Shown here one piece after another: positions 52,101-63,600 of a DNA stretch of 64,000 nt. Position 1 is the first letter of the stretch, and every line of letters begins with the position of its first letter. Source of the stretch: Anseranas semipalmata (lineage: Eukaryota > Chordata > Aves > Anseriformes > Anseranatidae); the NCBI GenBank assembly GCA_013399115.1, contig VXAA01001497.1, forward strand, positions 664,772 through 728,771. The letters run 5' to 3'. The notes beneath the pieces are model-generated. The model worked only from the letters and a program-made list of their open reading frames with translations. It was not told where the DNA came from and ran no database searches. A program made the translations under genes and the position numbers.

Positions 52101-55100
52101 TGAGTGGATTGATACTGATATGGACACGGAGATAAATTAGCTTGATAGATGGTGTCCTGGTGTTTGTCACTCCCAACCACCATAATTACAACTACATTTG
52201 AATACTTGGTAGCATGACAATCATAATTTAAAGTAAATAGTTTAAAATACGTGTATCTGAAATAACTGTTCAAACAGCATATTCCAAGAGAGACAGAGAA
52301 AGGAAAAGAGACATTTTATGCACTTACCAAAAATCATTTTGTTTTAAAAAAATGGAAGAAAATTTTAGTGTAGGGAAAGTAATGAGACAGTGCCCCAAAG
52401 TTTCTGTTGCCCCTTCCTCTTTTCATTTGCCTTTTTTTTAAAAAACATTTTCTTTTTTCTGATTTAGAGTTAATTTCTAAAGGCAGATCTTTGGCACTTT
52501 TGGAGAAAACAAACTCTTTACAGCCTTTTTGATTAAGCACCTGTAAAAATGAAACATCCAAAATCACTCTTCACTTCTGGAAACACGGACCTATGACTAC
52601 TTAAAATAAAAGACCTTCAGACATGACCTTTGATGCAGTGTAAAAGTGCATTGATTTTTCCAGTTCAACATTGCTGAAATGCCCTGGGCATTAAGAGAAT
52701 TAAGTATGCCACAAAGTGAAGCTGGGATGGTGCCATTTTTGGAAGACTGTGCTGCAGCTTTTAGTTCAGGCATGTTGTGAGGTACTGAGCTGGAAACTTA
52801 CCACTGGCATGGGACTCGCAGCGGTGTGACAATCAACTCTGTGTGGTCAGAAGTCCCGAGAAAAGGAAGATCCGGACTTGAAAAAGTGCTGAGAATTCCC
52901 AAAAGGGAAAGGTTGCCTATAGATGGGTGTAGATAGACATTGCACTGGCTGAGGAACTAAAAAGTCTGATATGGGACCAAGCAAGACTATAGTTAACCCT
53001 AATCAACTACACATTGTTTAGGAGAAGGAATAGACTGCTTTTATGCAAATCACTTTAAAAAGTCCTGTGCTGTTTGTGGACCAGACAGGACATCAAAAAT
53101 ATTTGGCTTCTATATGACTGTTGTTTAGAACAAATTTTCATGTGTCTGCCAAACTACTCTTGGCAGAGAAGTCCTTCTACATTTTACGTATGTGTACTGT
53201 CCAGCAAAATGGAAGCAAGAGCTCTAGACTTTGGTATTGTGAGACTGAGGGTATTTCTGAAGAGCATGTTGATAGGTACAAGGTGATGGTGGACACTGTG
53301 ATGGCTCTGAGACCTACTCCCAAGTCTCCTTCCTGGAATTCTAGGCAGTGCCTTTCTCTAGCTGCACATCCTGCAGAAACCCCTCTGACTTCCCCTTTCT
53401 ACTGTCATGCTATAAATGCCTCGCTACTCCTGCACAAGCAAGGCTGTCATACAGATGATCCAACAGCTGACCCCAAGCCCCAGCCTGACCTAATCAGTGT
53501 CTGGGTCACCGTGGTGTAGGCTGAATGCATGAACATCTTTAGGTGCCTGTGTCAGTGGGACTAGCAATACCATTCCTGTTGTATTTGCTCATCTGCAATA
53601 ACTCACTCCTGGTGATGTGCTGTTTTCTTTTACCTTACACTACCTAAAACTCCTTTGTGCCCTGTGCTGTTTTCCTTTTTTGTTCTTGTTGTTTTTTTCC
53701 TCATTACAGAAGATAAAGGTTAAATCATCTCATTATAATAAGTCTTCCAGCCGACCTCTTCCTCTAGCTGATGTTGGGACCAATCTGACAGATAGTTTTT
53801 TTTTCATAGGATTTGCAATGCATTCACTTTTGAGTCTGCAATCAAACCATGACAAATCAAGAAATCCTTTTGGAAATGGAAAGGTCAAGAATCTGTGGCA
53901 CAGGGGCAACTCATGTGATTCTTTGACAGCAGAGGACTATATGGCCCTTGTGTTCCTTGCTCCACAGTAGCCTTTCTGGCTTGTTTTCCCAGATTCACAT
54001 GAGAGTTTGGGTTTCTAGGGAGCCAGGCCCTGAGCAGTCTGCCGATCAGTTCTCTTTGAACTTTTAGGTTTCTGCCTGTCCACCATTTTGCTGGAAGGCT
54101 AACGAGGCAGCTCTTGTCCAGCAGTCTAGCTGGCATGCTATAGGTGAGAAGGGAATGCAAGATCTTACAGAGAGTCCTCTCCATACAGGAGGTCTGCAGA
54201 GAAAACGAACAAAAGGTTGAGACCTAGCTTACAGTAGGAAGCTCAAGACAACAAAAGTCAGCTCCTTTTCTAAAATACAAGTTACCTGAATGTGCTTATT
54301 TAGAAACACCTCACTTAAGGAAGAGGTTAAGCAGCAGTGACCAAAGTATTGCTAGTGTGGGAACTATGGCATTGCCCTCATCATCACAGGGCTTGACCGT
54401 ATCATCCCACCACTGGAAAAGCACATTTCTGACAGACTGCCTTGGCCTTTTCTGCATTAAGCACAAGATTCCTACCACCTGTGCCTGCACTGAGACAGCA
54501 TCATTGTCGCAGTCTAATTCTGAGCTAAGCCCGGATAGAAGAGAACAGAATCTCTATCTAAAAAGCAATGAACTGACACTGTTTTCAGGATTCCTTTTGT
54601 TCCTAGTTTACTTAAAAGTCTCATTTGCATTGTTTTTAACTCTGCTGGCTAGAGGTTCTTCATCATGTTCCTTTTTTCTCCTTTTATACATTTTCTATAA
54701 TGCTTAGCTTCTAACATATTATTTATATTCATTTAATTCTGGTCAGAGAACCACACTGCTTCACTTAAAGGCTTACTTTCACTAAGTAAATGCTTATTTC
54801 ATAAATATTAAACAGAGGAATGAACAGTATTCTCATCAAAATCTTATTATGGGAACTATGTTGAGAATTTACCCTATGTTTATACAGATTTTAAAACAAT
54901 GAACGACAGTTAGAACACTTTGAATGGTTATGGATATATTCCCTCTGTTCCATTTTTAAAATATATATGCATACATACATATAGCAAATATAATTTCATG
55001 CCTGCTTTTTTTCCCTTACTAGGTTGCTTTTTAGGCAGCGTGGATATTTTTTCCACTTTGGGGGATTGTGTATTTCGAGTACAATGTGAATTTGTTCCAA

Positions 55101-55778
55101 TCATCTCTCAGGTGCTTCTGTTTATGTTTTTCTCTCAACTGATTTGACTCATAATTATTTTCAGCATTTCTAAATTGTCCCTATTAAATCATCAAGTCTA
55201 GAACATACTGGGTGCACAGTTACAGATTTGATTCTGTTTCCACATAAGAAATGTAAATCAGTGTCCATTACTTCCGTTGTATTAGGCACCACTAGGTTGA
55301 TAATCAAGCCCTATGTGTGGTACACAATGCCCCCAGGTCAAGCACACTTACAGGTGAGGAAATATTCATTGGTAGTTTTACAAGTTCTAAGAGTGGAAGT
55401 GTAGCGTTTGCTGAAACATCTATCAGTCAGAGTGAAAGGTACCCATGATAATTTGTTTCTCCTCCTGCACATTATTAAAGAGAACTTTTGGAGCTTACTC
55501 TCCACTGAGCTTTGATGGAAGGAAAAACATGCCCACTGTATCCATATTGTGACTTTTTTGTTGGAATGGTGGTGCATGACAACTTAAGACCTTTTGCTCC
55601 CGGGCTGTCAATGGCTTGGGAGTGGTGAATGAGCAACAACATCTTTCCTCCATTGCTTCTACTGTTTCATTCCTTCTAATATATCAATTGTTTAAACGTT
55701 TGATTTACAAGCTCTCTTCTATGAGCTTTCAGCAAATAAGTGAAATGTGTGCTCATAAGCAAGTAGTCTGAATATCTC
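49137..55778. other. AT-rich non-coding stretch
   Basis: No gene could be supported. Frames of 116-132 codons at 53,121-53,519, 53,617-53,970 and 54,357-54,707 lack recognisable domains and show no convincing splice context. The 51.1-52.6 kb part is plain AT-rich sequence. Confidence 0.5.
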
Positions 55779-56435
55779 TTGCTTATTATTGACAGTGGAA
55801 AGGCCAGGGTACTGAATGTGTTCCTTGCCGCCATCTTTACCAGCAAGACTGGCCTTCAGGGATCCCAGGTCCCAGAGGCCACACTAAAAGTCTGGAGCAA
55901 GGAAGATGTACCTTTGGTTGGAGAGGATCAAACCAGGGAATACCTGCACAGACTGGACATGCGCAAGTCCACGGGCCCTGCTGGGATGCACCCACGAGTG
56001 CTGAGGGAACTGGCAGATGTGTTTGTGAAGCCACTCTCTATAATCTTTGCTCAATCATGGCAACTGGGACAAGTGCCCAAAGACTGGAGGAAAGTAAATG
56101 GCATTCCTATCTGCAAGAAGGGCAAGAAGGAGGACCTGGGGAACTATAGGCCAGTCAGCTTCACCTCAATCCCTGGGAAGGTGATGGAACAGATAATCAT
56201 GGAAACCATTTCCAGGCACATGAAGGAGAACAAAATCATCAAAAGTAGTCAGCATGGAGTCACCAAGTGGAAGTCATGCCTGGCCAATCTCAGCTTTTAT
56301 AATGAAATCACCAGCTTGATGGATGAGGGGACAACAGTGAATATTATCTTCCTCGACTTCAGTATGTCCTTTGACACTGTCCTCCATAAGATCCTCATAG
56401 AGAAGCTGTTGAAGTATGGGCTAGAAAAGCAGTGA
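55779..56435 (+). pseudogene. CR1 reverse transcriptase, N-terminal part (broken)
   Basis: 218 sense codons. Family hallmarks in order: FTSKTGLQ near residue 22, HPRVLREL, PLSIIF, a DWRK segment, KKGKKEDLGNYRPVS, SSQHG and LDFSMSFDTV, which is motif A and keeps its first Asp. Motif A normally reads close to DFSKAFD, so the Lys and Ala have changed. The frame ends at a TGA (56,433-56,435) just before the homologous sequence resumes one frame over, which indicates a small indel at about 56,431. The start is arbitrary because the copy is truncated at its 5' side. Confidence 0.95.
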
Positions 56436-57115
56436 GGTGGATTCAAAACTGGCTGAACAGCCAGACCCAGAGGGTAGTGGTCAGTGGTGCAAAGTCTAGC
56501 TGGAGGCCAGTAACGAGCAGAGTACCCCAAGGGTCAGTACTGGGTCCAGTCTTGTTTAACATCTTCATTAATGATCTGCATGATGGGGCAGAGTGCAGCC
56601 TCAGTAAATTCACAGACAACATGAAACTGGGGGGATTGGCTGACTCACCAGAGGGCAATGCAGCCATCCAGAGGGACCTTGACGTCTGGAGAAAGGGGCT
56701 GACAAGAATCTCACGAAGTTCAACAAGGAGAAATGCAGAGTCCTGCACCTGGGCAAAGAACAGCCTGAGGCACCAGTACATGCTGGTGGCCACCCAGCTG
56801 GAAAGCAGCTTTGCAGTAAAGGACCTAGGAGTCCTGGTGGACACCAAGCTGAACATGAGTCATCAGTGAGTCGTTGCTGCTAAGAAGGCTAATAGCATTC
56901 TTGGCTGCATTAAGCAAAGTATCTCTAGCAGGTCAAGAGAGATGACCCTTCCCCTCGACTCTTCATTTATGAGGCCACACCTGGAGTACTGTGTCCAGTT
57001 ATTGGCCCCCCAGTATAAGAGACATGGACATTCTGAAAGAGTCCAATGGAGGGCTACCAAGATGATCAAGGGGTTGTATCATCTTTCCTATGAGGAGAGG
57101 CTGAAAGAGCTGTGA
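56432..57115 (+). pseudogene. CR1 reverse transcriptase, C-terminal part (broken)
   Basis: Continuation in a different frame. It contains VPQGSVLGPVLFNIFIND, the motif B region of the RT palm, followed by FTDN at 56,609-56,620. FTDN replaces the family's F-A-D-D motif C, so the second catalytic-site Asp is Asn. The conserved KFNKEKC..VLHLG stretch (about 56,716-56,763) lies in another frame, showing a shift out and back. An in-frame TGA at 56,867-56,869 interrupts homology that continues (AAKKAN, RPHLEYCVQ, ATKMIKGL, LSYEERLKEL) to a second TGA at 57,113-57,115. It cannot make active enzyme. Confidence 0.94.
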
Positions 57116-57315
57116 CTGTTCAGCCTGGAGAAGAGGATGCTCAAGGGGGATCTTATCAATTGCCCAGAGAGGATGTGGAGTCTCCCCCCTTGGAGATCTT
57201 CAGAAGCCACCTGGACATGGTCCTGGACAACCTGCTCTGGGTATCCTTGTTTGAGCAGAGGGGTTGGACCAGGTGGCCTCCAGAGGTCCCTTCCAACCTC
57301 AACCATTCTGTGATT

Positions 57316-58404
57316 ACCTATGCATTGACATTTAGAAAGTCTTCATTTTTTCTCATATTGTGATTATTTTTGTTCTCAGTAATTCAATTTTAAACTAAAT
57401 GGGAGATTATTTTTTTCTGTTTCTTTTTTTTTGCCCATTAAGTGTCCCCAGCTGCAGCTAGGCTACTCTCCTGAAGATTGGTTTACTCCCTGCTGAGCAG
57501 AACATCCCAGAGTGCACAATTGCCTTTGCTCACAGAAGAGAAAACAGTGTTCCACAAAGCTCAAACCCTATACTTTCCTAGATGTAAAAAATAACTGTAA
57601 AAATCTATTAAAATGTGTTTTTTTTCCAAAAAAAAATCGTAGCTTACCAAGAATATTTGTATATATGCATATTGTTTCTACAAACAAGCAACATGCATAC
57701 ATCTAGATCTGTATTTCTTGGCTTTCCAAACCTGTGTTCCCTCCTCAGTATTTACGTGTCTGAGGAACAGTATGATACTTGTATGCAAAAAGTGCAAAAT
57801 GAACTAGAGCTCAGTGAAATGAGTATTACCTAAACAGAACACACATTTAGGACACCAAACCATATATTGTTTTTAGAAAACATAATAGAATCTCTGTATA
57901 TTTAGGCTTATTTAATTGAAATCTCCTTCAAACTACAAAATGTCTTCCTAAATGCAATGAAATCAGAGAGAATGGATAATGAAGATCAGGGACATGCACG
58001 GCTTTCGTCTATGCTGACAAAATATTAATCTAAAACTAATTTCATTCACAAAAGCATGATACTGTCTCTGTTCATGAAAGCACCTTTATCATTTGACATT
58101 TCTGATTTTTCTAGTAAAATAAAGATCTTTGCAGAATTCCAGTTACTTACACTTGAAAGATTTTCATAGCCCAGCTCAGACAGATTAACACTGTTAATTT
58201 ATAAAATACTAAGTGTTAGTGATGAAATCACGTAACATCTTATTTTCAGGGGCTCTATCATGGGCCATTATTGTAAATGTATAAAAACAAACTCAACTCT
58301 TAATGGCACTTAAAATGAGATTTTGGTGACAATTGCACAATATATTGCAATTTTAATATTTATGAAATATGCATTTACTCAATAAAAATAAGTCTCTAGC
58401 AAAT
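57316..58404. other. AT-rich non-coding stretch
   Basis: No gene or further repeat was recognised between the CR1 copy and the SINE-like segment. Confidence 0.5.
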
Positions 58405-58520
58405 GCAGTGTGGTTCAGTGGCCAGGATGCAGACCTATGAGTCAGAATTTTGTGTTCTATTTATGGACGTGCCAGAAGGCATTTGCTAAACTTAACAGCA
58501 TCTATATTTGTCTCTTTTTT
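58405..58520 (+). mobile_element. MIR/CORE-SINE-like ancient tRNA-derived SINE (candidate)
   Basis: A near-perfect RNA polymerase III A-box (TGGTTCAGTGG, 58,411-58,421) is followed 31 bases later by a decayed B-box (TGTTCTATTTA, 58,453-58,463); this spacing is typical of tRNA. The order GAGTCAGA, then GTTCTATT, then GTGCCA, then CTTAAC with a T/C-rich continuation parallels the tRNA-like head and start of the conserved core of amniote MIR elements. Divergence is high, as expected for a relic older than the bird-mammal split. It is not an intact tRNA: no acceptor stem or intact T-loop is seen. Confidence 0.5.
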
Positions 58521-60448
58521 TCTCACTCTCTTTTGTTATATATTTGGAAACTCACAAGAAAAACAAGAAATTATTTTAGAGAAAGGGTGTCACCATCCAT
58601 TTAGGGTTGTATCCTAGCACTTGGAGAAAGTAGTACAAGTTACTTCAGTATTTTCAAATCTTGAAATGTTATTCCTTTTGGAATCCTGTTCATTCACCTT
58701 CTTCTGCATAGAATAACATTATCAGTGAATAGATGCCCAACAACCTGTCTAAAGATACTGCATTATGAAGATATTTAACCAAAATGCAGACGATTCCTGA
58801 TTTTCGCCATGTATTTCTTCTACTGCATTGCCAATTTGGACAAAATCAATCAACTAATAAGCCAGTCAGGCTTCATACAAGATTTCGTTAAACCTGAGAG
58901 GAAAACACTGGGATCTGGGTTTTCCTGCGGGCTTCTGTACATTCAGCAAATATTTCATGCCTTCAAATTTTTTTTAAGCCAGTAAGATTCCAGTAATTGA
59001 TGCTACAGTATTTCAAGTGAGAATCTAAGAAAATCTTCTCTTCATAAGTCTCATATTATAGCTAACATTTTTTCATCGCTCATCTAGAGAGGGAAAAATT
59101 TGTATCTATTCTTATTACAGGATAGAATGAGCTGCTGAAAATTCTGATGAAGTCAATTAAATTCTATTAAGGATTTTTACAAAGTAGTGTTCATCAATCA
59201 TAAAGGAATTCATATGATTATGATTTTTAAATGGGATATCTGGTTGCTGCGGAACAAAAATCAAAACATCAGCTAAAAGCAGTAAACTGCATGGTGTTAA
59301 ACTGAGAAAAAATTCTCCTCTATGACATTACAACAATCAAATATCTTTCCAATGATGCCAACACAATGAGAACAACAATGTTATACCCACTCTTGCATGA
59401 TTTAACACAATTTATTGAGGCAATTTGTCTTCAATCTGTGTTGTATGAATAATATATAGATAAAAAGATGGGCATAGGCAGCATAGCTTCAGTTATATTT
59501 TGGAAATTTCAAACATCTATATTAGAACAGAAGAACCAGGCAGGAATAACTTACAGTGAGACGTACAAATAACTTACTTTACCTTCAGTACCCTAACCTT
59601 CATATGCAGCATAATTTTCAATTTTTTTTTTTTTTCTGAAATCAAGCTCAGTTATATAAAGTGGAGAATGGGAAGGATGAACAGAGCCAATTTACATAAT
59701 CTTTCATGATTTTGCTTCTCTTAATAACTAACTCACAAATATTCACACTAGAAGTAGGCTGTCCAATACAAAATATTAGATTTACCACCTGTGTTCCACA
59801 TGACTAGGTTTTCTTTTCAGTTTTTAGTTGTCACTTTGATGTTCAACTGGACCTGATGTCTACTGTCCTATTTAAAATTAACACGTGTTCCATTTGCATT
59901 GAAGGTACTATTCAAATTGCTGAACCTATGTTTTTGCTAGAAAATCCTTAGTGAGGTTGTTATTATAACGGTCTTGATTGTTGTCGTATCGTTTTCTTTC
60001 TGCAGAATTCCGTTCTTATGCTTCCATTCTGTTCTTGCTTACAGCCTTTTGGAAAATGGTTTTGTTTTCCACAAATACAGCAACTCTGTCCAAAAGCAGG
60101 TTACTGTTTTGGTCTGTTTCCTTCCACACTATGTGTATGCTCTATTTTTCACTTTGCATATTAAAATATATGTTATCATTCTTTGCTGTGGCTCTACCCA
60201 GCTTCATAAACATATCAGATCCTTATCTGGATCTTTCCCAGTTTACTCCCAGGTAGTCTACAAACACTGGATCCCTTAGTTGCTCCAACAGTTCTATCAT
60301 CTTTTTTTTTTTTTTTTCTTTTCTGTTTCCAGGTATCAAGGGAAGTTGTCTGATTGTAGATAATGAACATTTTCTGTTGAAGTCCAGGTAAGATATCTTC
60401 ATAATCTTAACGCAACAGCCGAAAAGCAAAAAGCAAGAGAGCAAGACT
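58521..60448. other. AT-rich non-coding stretch
   Basis: No gene could be supported. Poly-T at about 59,621-59,634 and at 60,302-60,317. Overlapping frames near 59,974-60,279 are AT-rich and unrecognised. Confidence 0.5.
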
Positions 60449-60600
60449 TCACAGAATCACAGAATGGTTAAGGTCGGAAGGGACCTTTGGAAGTCAATTG
60501 GTCCAACCCCCATCCTCAAGCAGAGACGACTTCTGGTAGGATTCTCCATGGTTGCCAAGATCAAGCTCTAAATGTCTGTTCATCAAATGTCTCCATCCAC
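60449..60600 (-). mobile_element. CR1 LINE 3'-end fragment (minus strand)
   Basis: On the plus strand it begins CACAGAATCACAGAATGGTT, then GGTCGGAAGGGACCTTTGG, GGTCCAACCCCCATCCTCAAG and CAGAGACGACTTCTGG, and later TTGCCAAGATCAAG. This is the reverse complement of a CR1 terminus. It has more intact terminal words than the 4.1 kb copy, so it is probably younger than that one. The match fades after about 60,560. No coding capacity. Confidence 0.93.
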
Positions 60601-63600
60601 CTACAATACAATAGTCTGAGTCAATCTCTTCAGTCTTGTATTCCTTCATAATAGTTCCCAGGTTTTAGTTTCTGGAAGTTTTAAGCAGTCCATTCCCTGA
60701 ATGTATCTGATCTACCAGGTCATTTTTGACCTATTCTGTTTTTCTTTATGTAGACTTAGACTGAAGCTTTCTTTCTTCCTTCGTAGAAGTATCTGAGAAG
60801 GCCTCCTACTTCTCCTGTTGATCTTCCTCTACTTAGTAATTGCTGCAGGTAACATCTTCCCACTTAGTAAGTGAGCAGGTAACATCTTCCCAAGAGACAC
60901 TTGCATTTTGTACCCATGCTTTGCTATTATTTTTATATTCACTGTCTTATGGATGAAAAAGCTTTTGTCACACAATCTTCTTCATTTTCATTTCATGTTC
61001 ATAAAAAAATTTCAATGCTCTTATTAACAATAGTGACTACATAAGAGTCTCTCAACTCCCTGCTGAACTATACGTAACTATTTCACACAATTATTATTAA
61101 CATTCCCTGAAACTCAGTGGCACCAAGCAGGGTTATGAATTTCTTTCTATGAGTTTTGAAGTTTTCTTTTTAAAAAATGTTAGCACAGTTTGAAGGATAG
61201 CCCAGACACTGAAGCGTTTAAAACCATATCTTTTAGCAAAGCATCATAAAAACTCTTAACAAATCATATTGTGGTCCATTATTTGTCACTACCTCTCTTG
61301 GTATGCTGCATTTAGCAGATATTTATTTTACATGTGAGAAGAAGTTGAAATAGCACTGAAGTAGCTCTGAGAGTGCTATTTCTGGATAATGGGAATAATA
61401 ATTCCAAAACAATGTGTAATATTTTCAAGCATAAACAAACAAATTATTGCCAGCCTTCTACATGGATCTGAAGTTTCCTTTAATTTGTCTGAATTACAAG
61501 GAGAGTTTCCCCCTTAAGTGTCCTTCTGTCTTTGGTCATTAATTGTTACAAGCTTTTCTTTCTTGTGAAGTTTTTTTTTTTAACTGTTCCACAGCATTTC
61601 ACCTTGTTTTCTTTATGTCATTCTTCTATTTCCTGGGGAATTTAGCTTCTCCTCAGAATGTCTGCAATTTCTCCGTGTCTCTGTTTTTTTCTCTTTATCT
61701 TTTGGGCACCACTCGTTAGTCTCCTACAGTGTAAATTCTTTCGAGGAGACTTAGCATATGTGAACACATTGTTATCAAACCTCTGGGTTTCACTGTAGAC
61801 ATGCTTATTCTCTGAAGATAACCCATGCTAAAAGGTGTGTTCGGCTGTGCAGGAGTTAGAAAGCCTGTTTTTATGTTCATAGCAGCATTTAAAGTATGTA
61901 TTTAAAAGGAAAAATATTTGCAACAAGGGATGAATTAACATTTACATGTAATTTCTTAGTTGTCTTTTTAAAGTAACCTTTCTAATGAATAGATGCCACA
62001 ATAAATTATATTTATTTAAAAAAAAAGTCAAGCTACTGTTCATGGTGGGATAATGAATGCCTTTAATGACAAGTCATATAACATGTGCATTCACAAATGA
62101 ATATTCATGCTGAAAGTGTTCACTGATACTGATAATATTTCACTTATGCTATGAGGGAGCAAAGCAATCATGTACCACATCTAGTGAATAATCAAATACA
62201 GCAAGTAGATAAGAGACAACTCAGGGAATGAAACTTTTTCAGATAAATCATTTGTTAAACAATTACAACTAATGAGCATATTCATAAAAATCAGGCTATT
62301 CATTGATAATACATCAAGTGACTAAAAGTCTATGTTTGATGGCTATATTATTTGCTATGAATAGTTCATCCATCTTCAACACTAAAGCTTTAATTTTTCT
62401 TTTAAAGTGTGAACAAATATGGATGGAATTATCTCTGAAATTAGGAAAAAAAAATCTGCCAGCAAACCACTTAATGTCTGAGTCCACTGTACTTGTTCAC
62501 AGTGACCGAGATTCCTCCACTATTTTGACAATATTTGTGTCAGAAATGGTTTTAAAGGAGTCCAACGGTATGTGATATCCTTTTGCTAACTGTGCACAAA
62601 GGTGGGCTTGAGTTTCTTCAGTTGCTTGAGCAGCTGGTGTGCAAACTGTCTGTTCTAGTTTACCAGGGGCCCTATCCAGTCACATCTAACCTGTACTTTC
62701 CCCGTCTGTCTTTTTCACCTGTGACCAAGTCCCCTAGCATTCACCTCTAACTCTGTTTATTGCAAGACATGGATCTTGTTTTGGGGTGAGATGCTAAGAG
62801 CAGGATGGTGTGAAGTGAGATGGTATGGAAGCAGCGGCCAAGGCTGCTGGGATGCCCTTTTGAAGGCTGGGTGATGAGTCACTTTGAGCTTGGCCAGTGC
62901 CAAGTGCTTGTCATGGCAGCTTTCAACTTGAGGCATGCTCCAGCCCTGCACATAGGCTCCCTTGCTTGGAGAGCCAGCTGATGCATGCTAGAATACAGAT
63001 CAGCAGGTAAGCAGTGTGGGCGCACAGCAGGTTGTAGCTGCAGTTCAGGTTCTAGCCCCAGGTGAAAATGGTAGCACTGGTGCATCCTTGAAATCTCTGC
63101 TTCAGATGAAGATGTATCATGTTGCCTTAAATTCATTTTTCAGAACCATGATCTTGTCCTCAGTTTCATCTGGTTTCTGTCAAGAATGAGCTGGAATGCC
63201 AGCTGAGGAGCAAGTTCTGTCAGCCGTGTCCTTCCCATATGCATTGCTGCTAGCCTCGTTGCCACTCGCACTGAAAACCTCCCTGCAAGCCTGGACCTTC
63301 CTTTGCACAGAAAATTAGTGGTGGATGGGGTATAGCTCACTTGTTTGAAGCCCTGGAGGCAGTTCGTATGAGGAAATAAAGACAAACAAAGCTAGCAGGA
63401 GAACAGGACCACTGGTCACACACAGAGGCTTGGATGGAGAATCATGAATTGAGGAGAAATTAAATAATTGAATTCTCTAGCCTTGGGAGTGGCATTCTCT
63501 TTCCTCCTGTGCTGCAGATTGCCTGTGTGGAGTGAGGCAAATGATTACCAGCTCCCTTTCTCAGATCCTGCTTCAGACTATGGGGTCTGGTTTGCAGATG

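Larger units (their letters stand above)
55779..57315 (+). mobile_element. CR1 LINE, 5'-truncated, defective
   Basis: The largest transposon in the window. It starts within the reverse-transcriptase open frame and runs to the CR1 terminus (CCTTCCAACCTCAACC then ATTCTGTGATT at about 57,304-57,314). The gag-like first ORF and the endonuclease domain are absent, as is usual for 5'-truncated LINE insertions made by target-primed reverse transcription. Near 57,160 the sequence jumps from the late coding region (GATCTTATCAAT) straight to the 3' segment TGCCCAGAGAGG. From general knowledge of CR1 this implies an internal deletion of the C-terminal coding and proximal 3' region. Frameshifts, stop codons and an altered catalytic motif make it non-functional. 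Confidence 0.97.

Noticed and set aside
56443..56856. 137-codon minus-strand frame
   Set aside because: Antisense shadow of the CR1 reverse-transcriptase coding sequence.
58405..58480. Possible functional tRNA gene because of the A-box
   Set aside because: The B-box is decayed and no acceptor-stem pairing or cloverleaf is seen; a SINE relic fits better.
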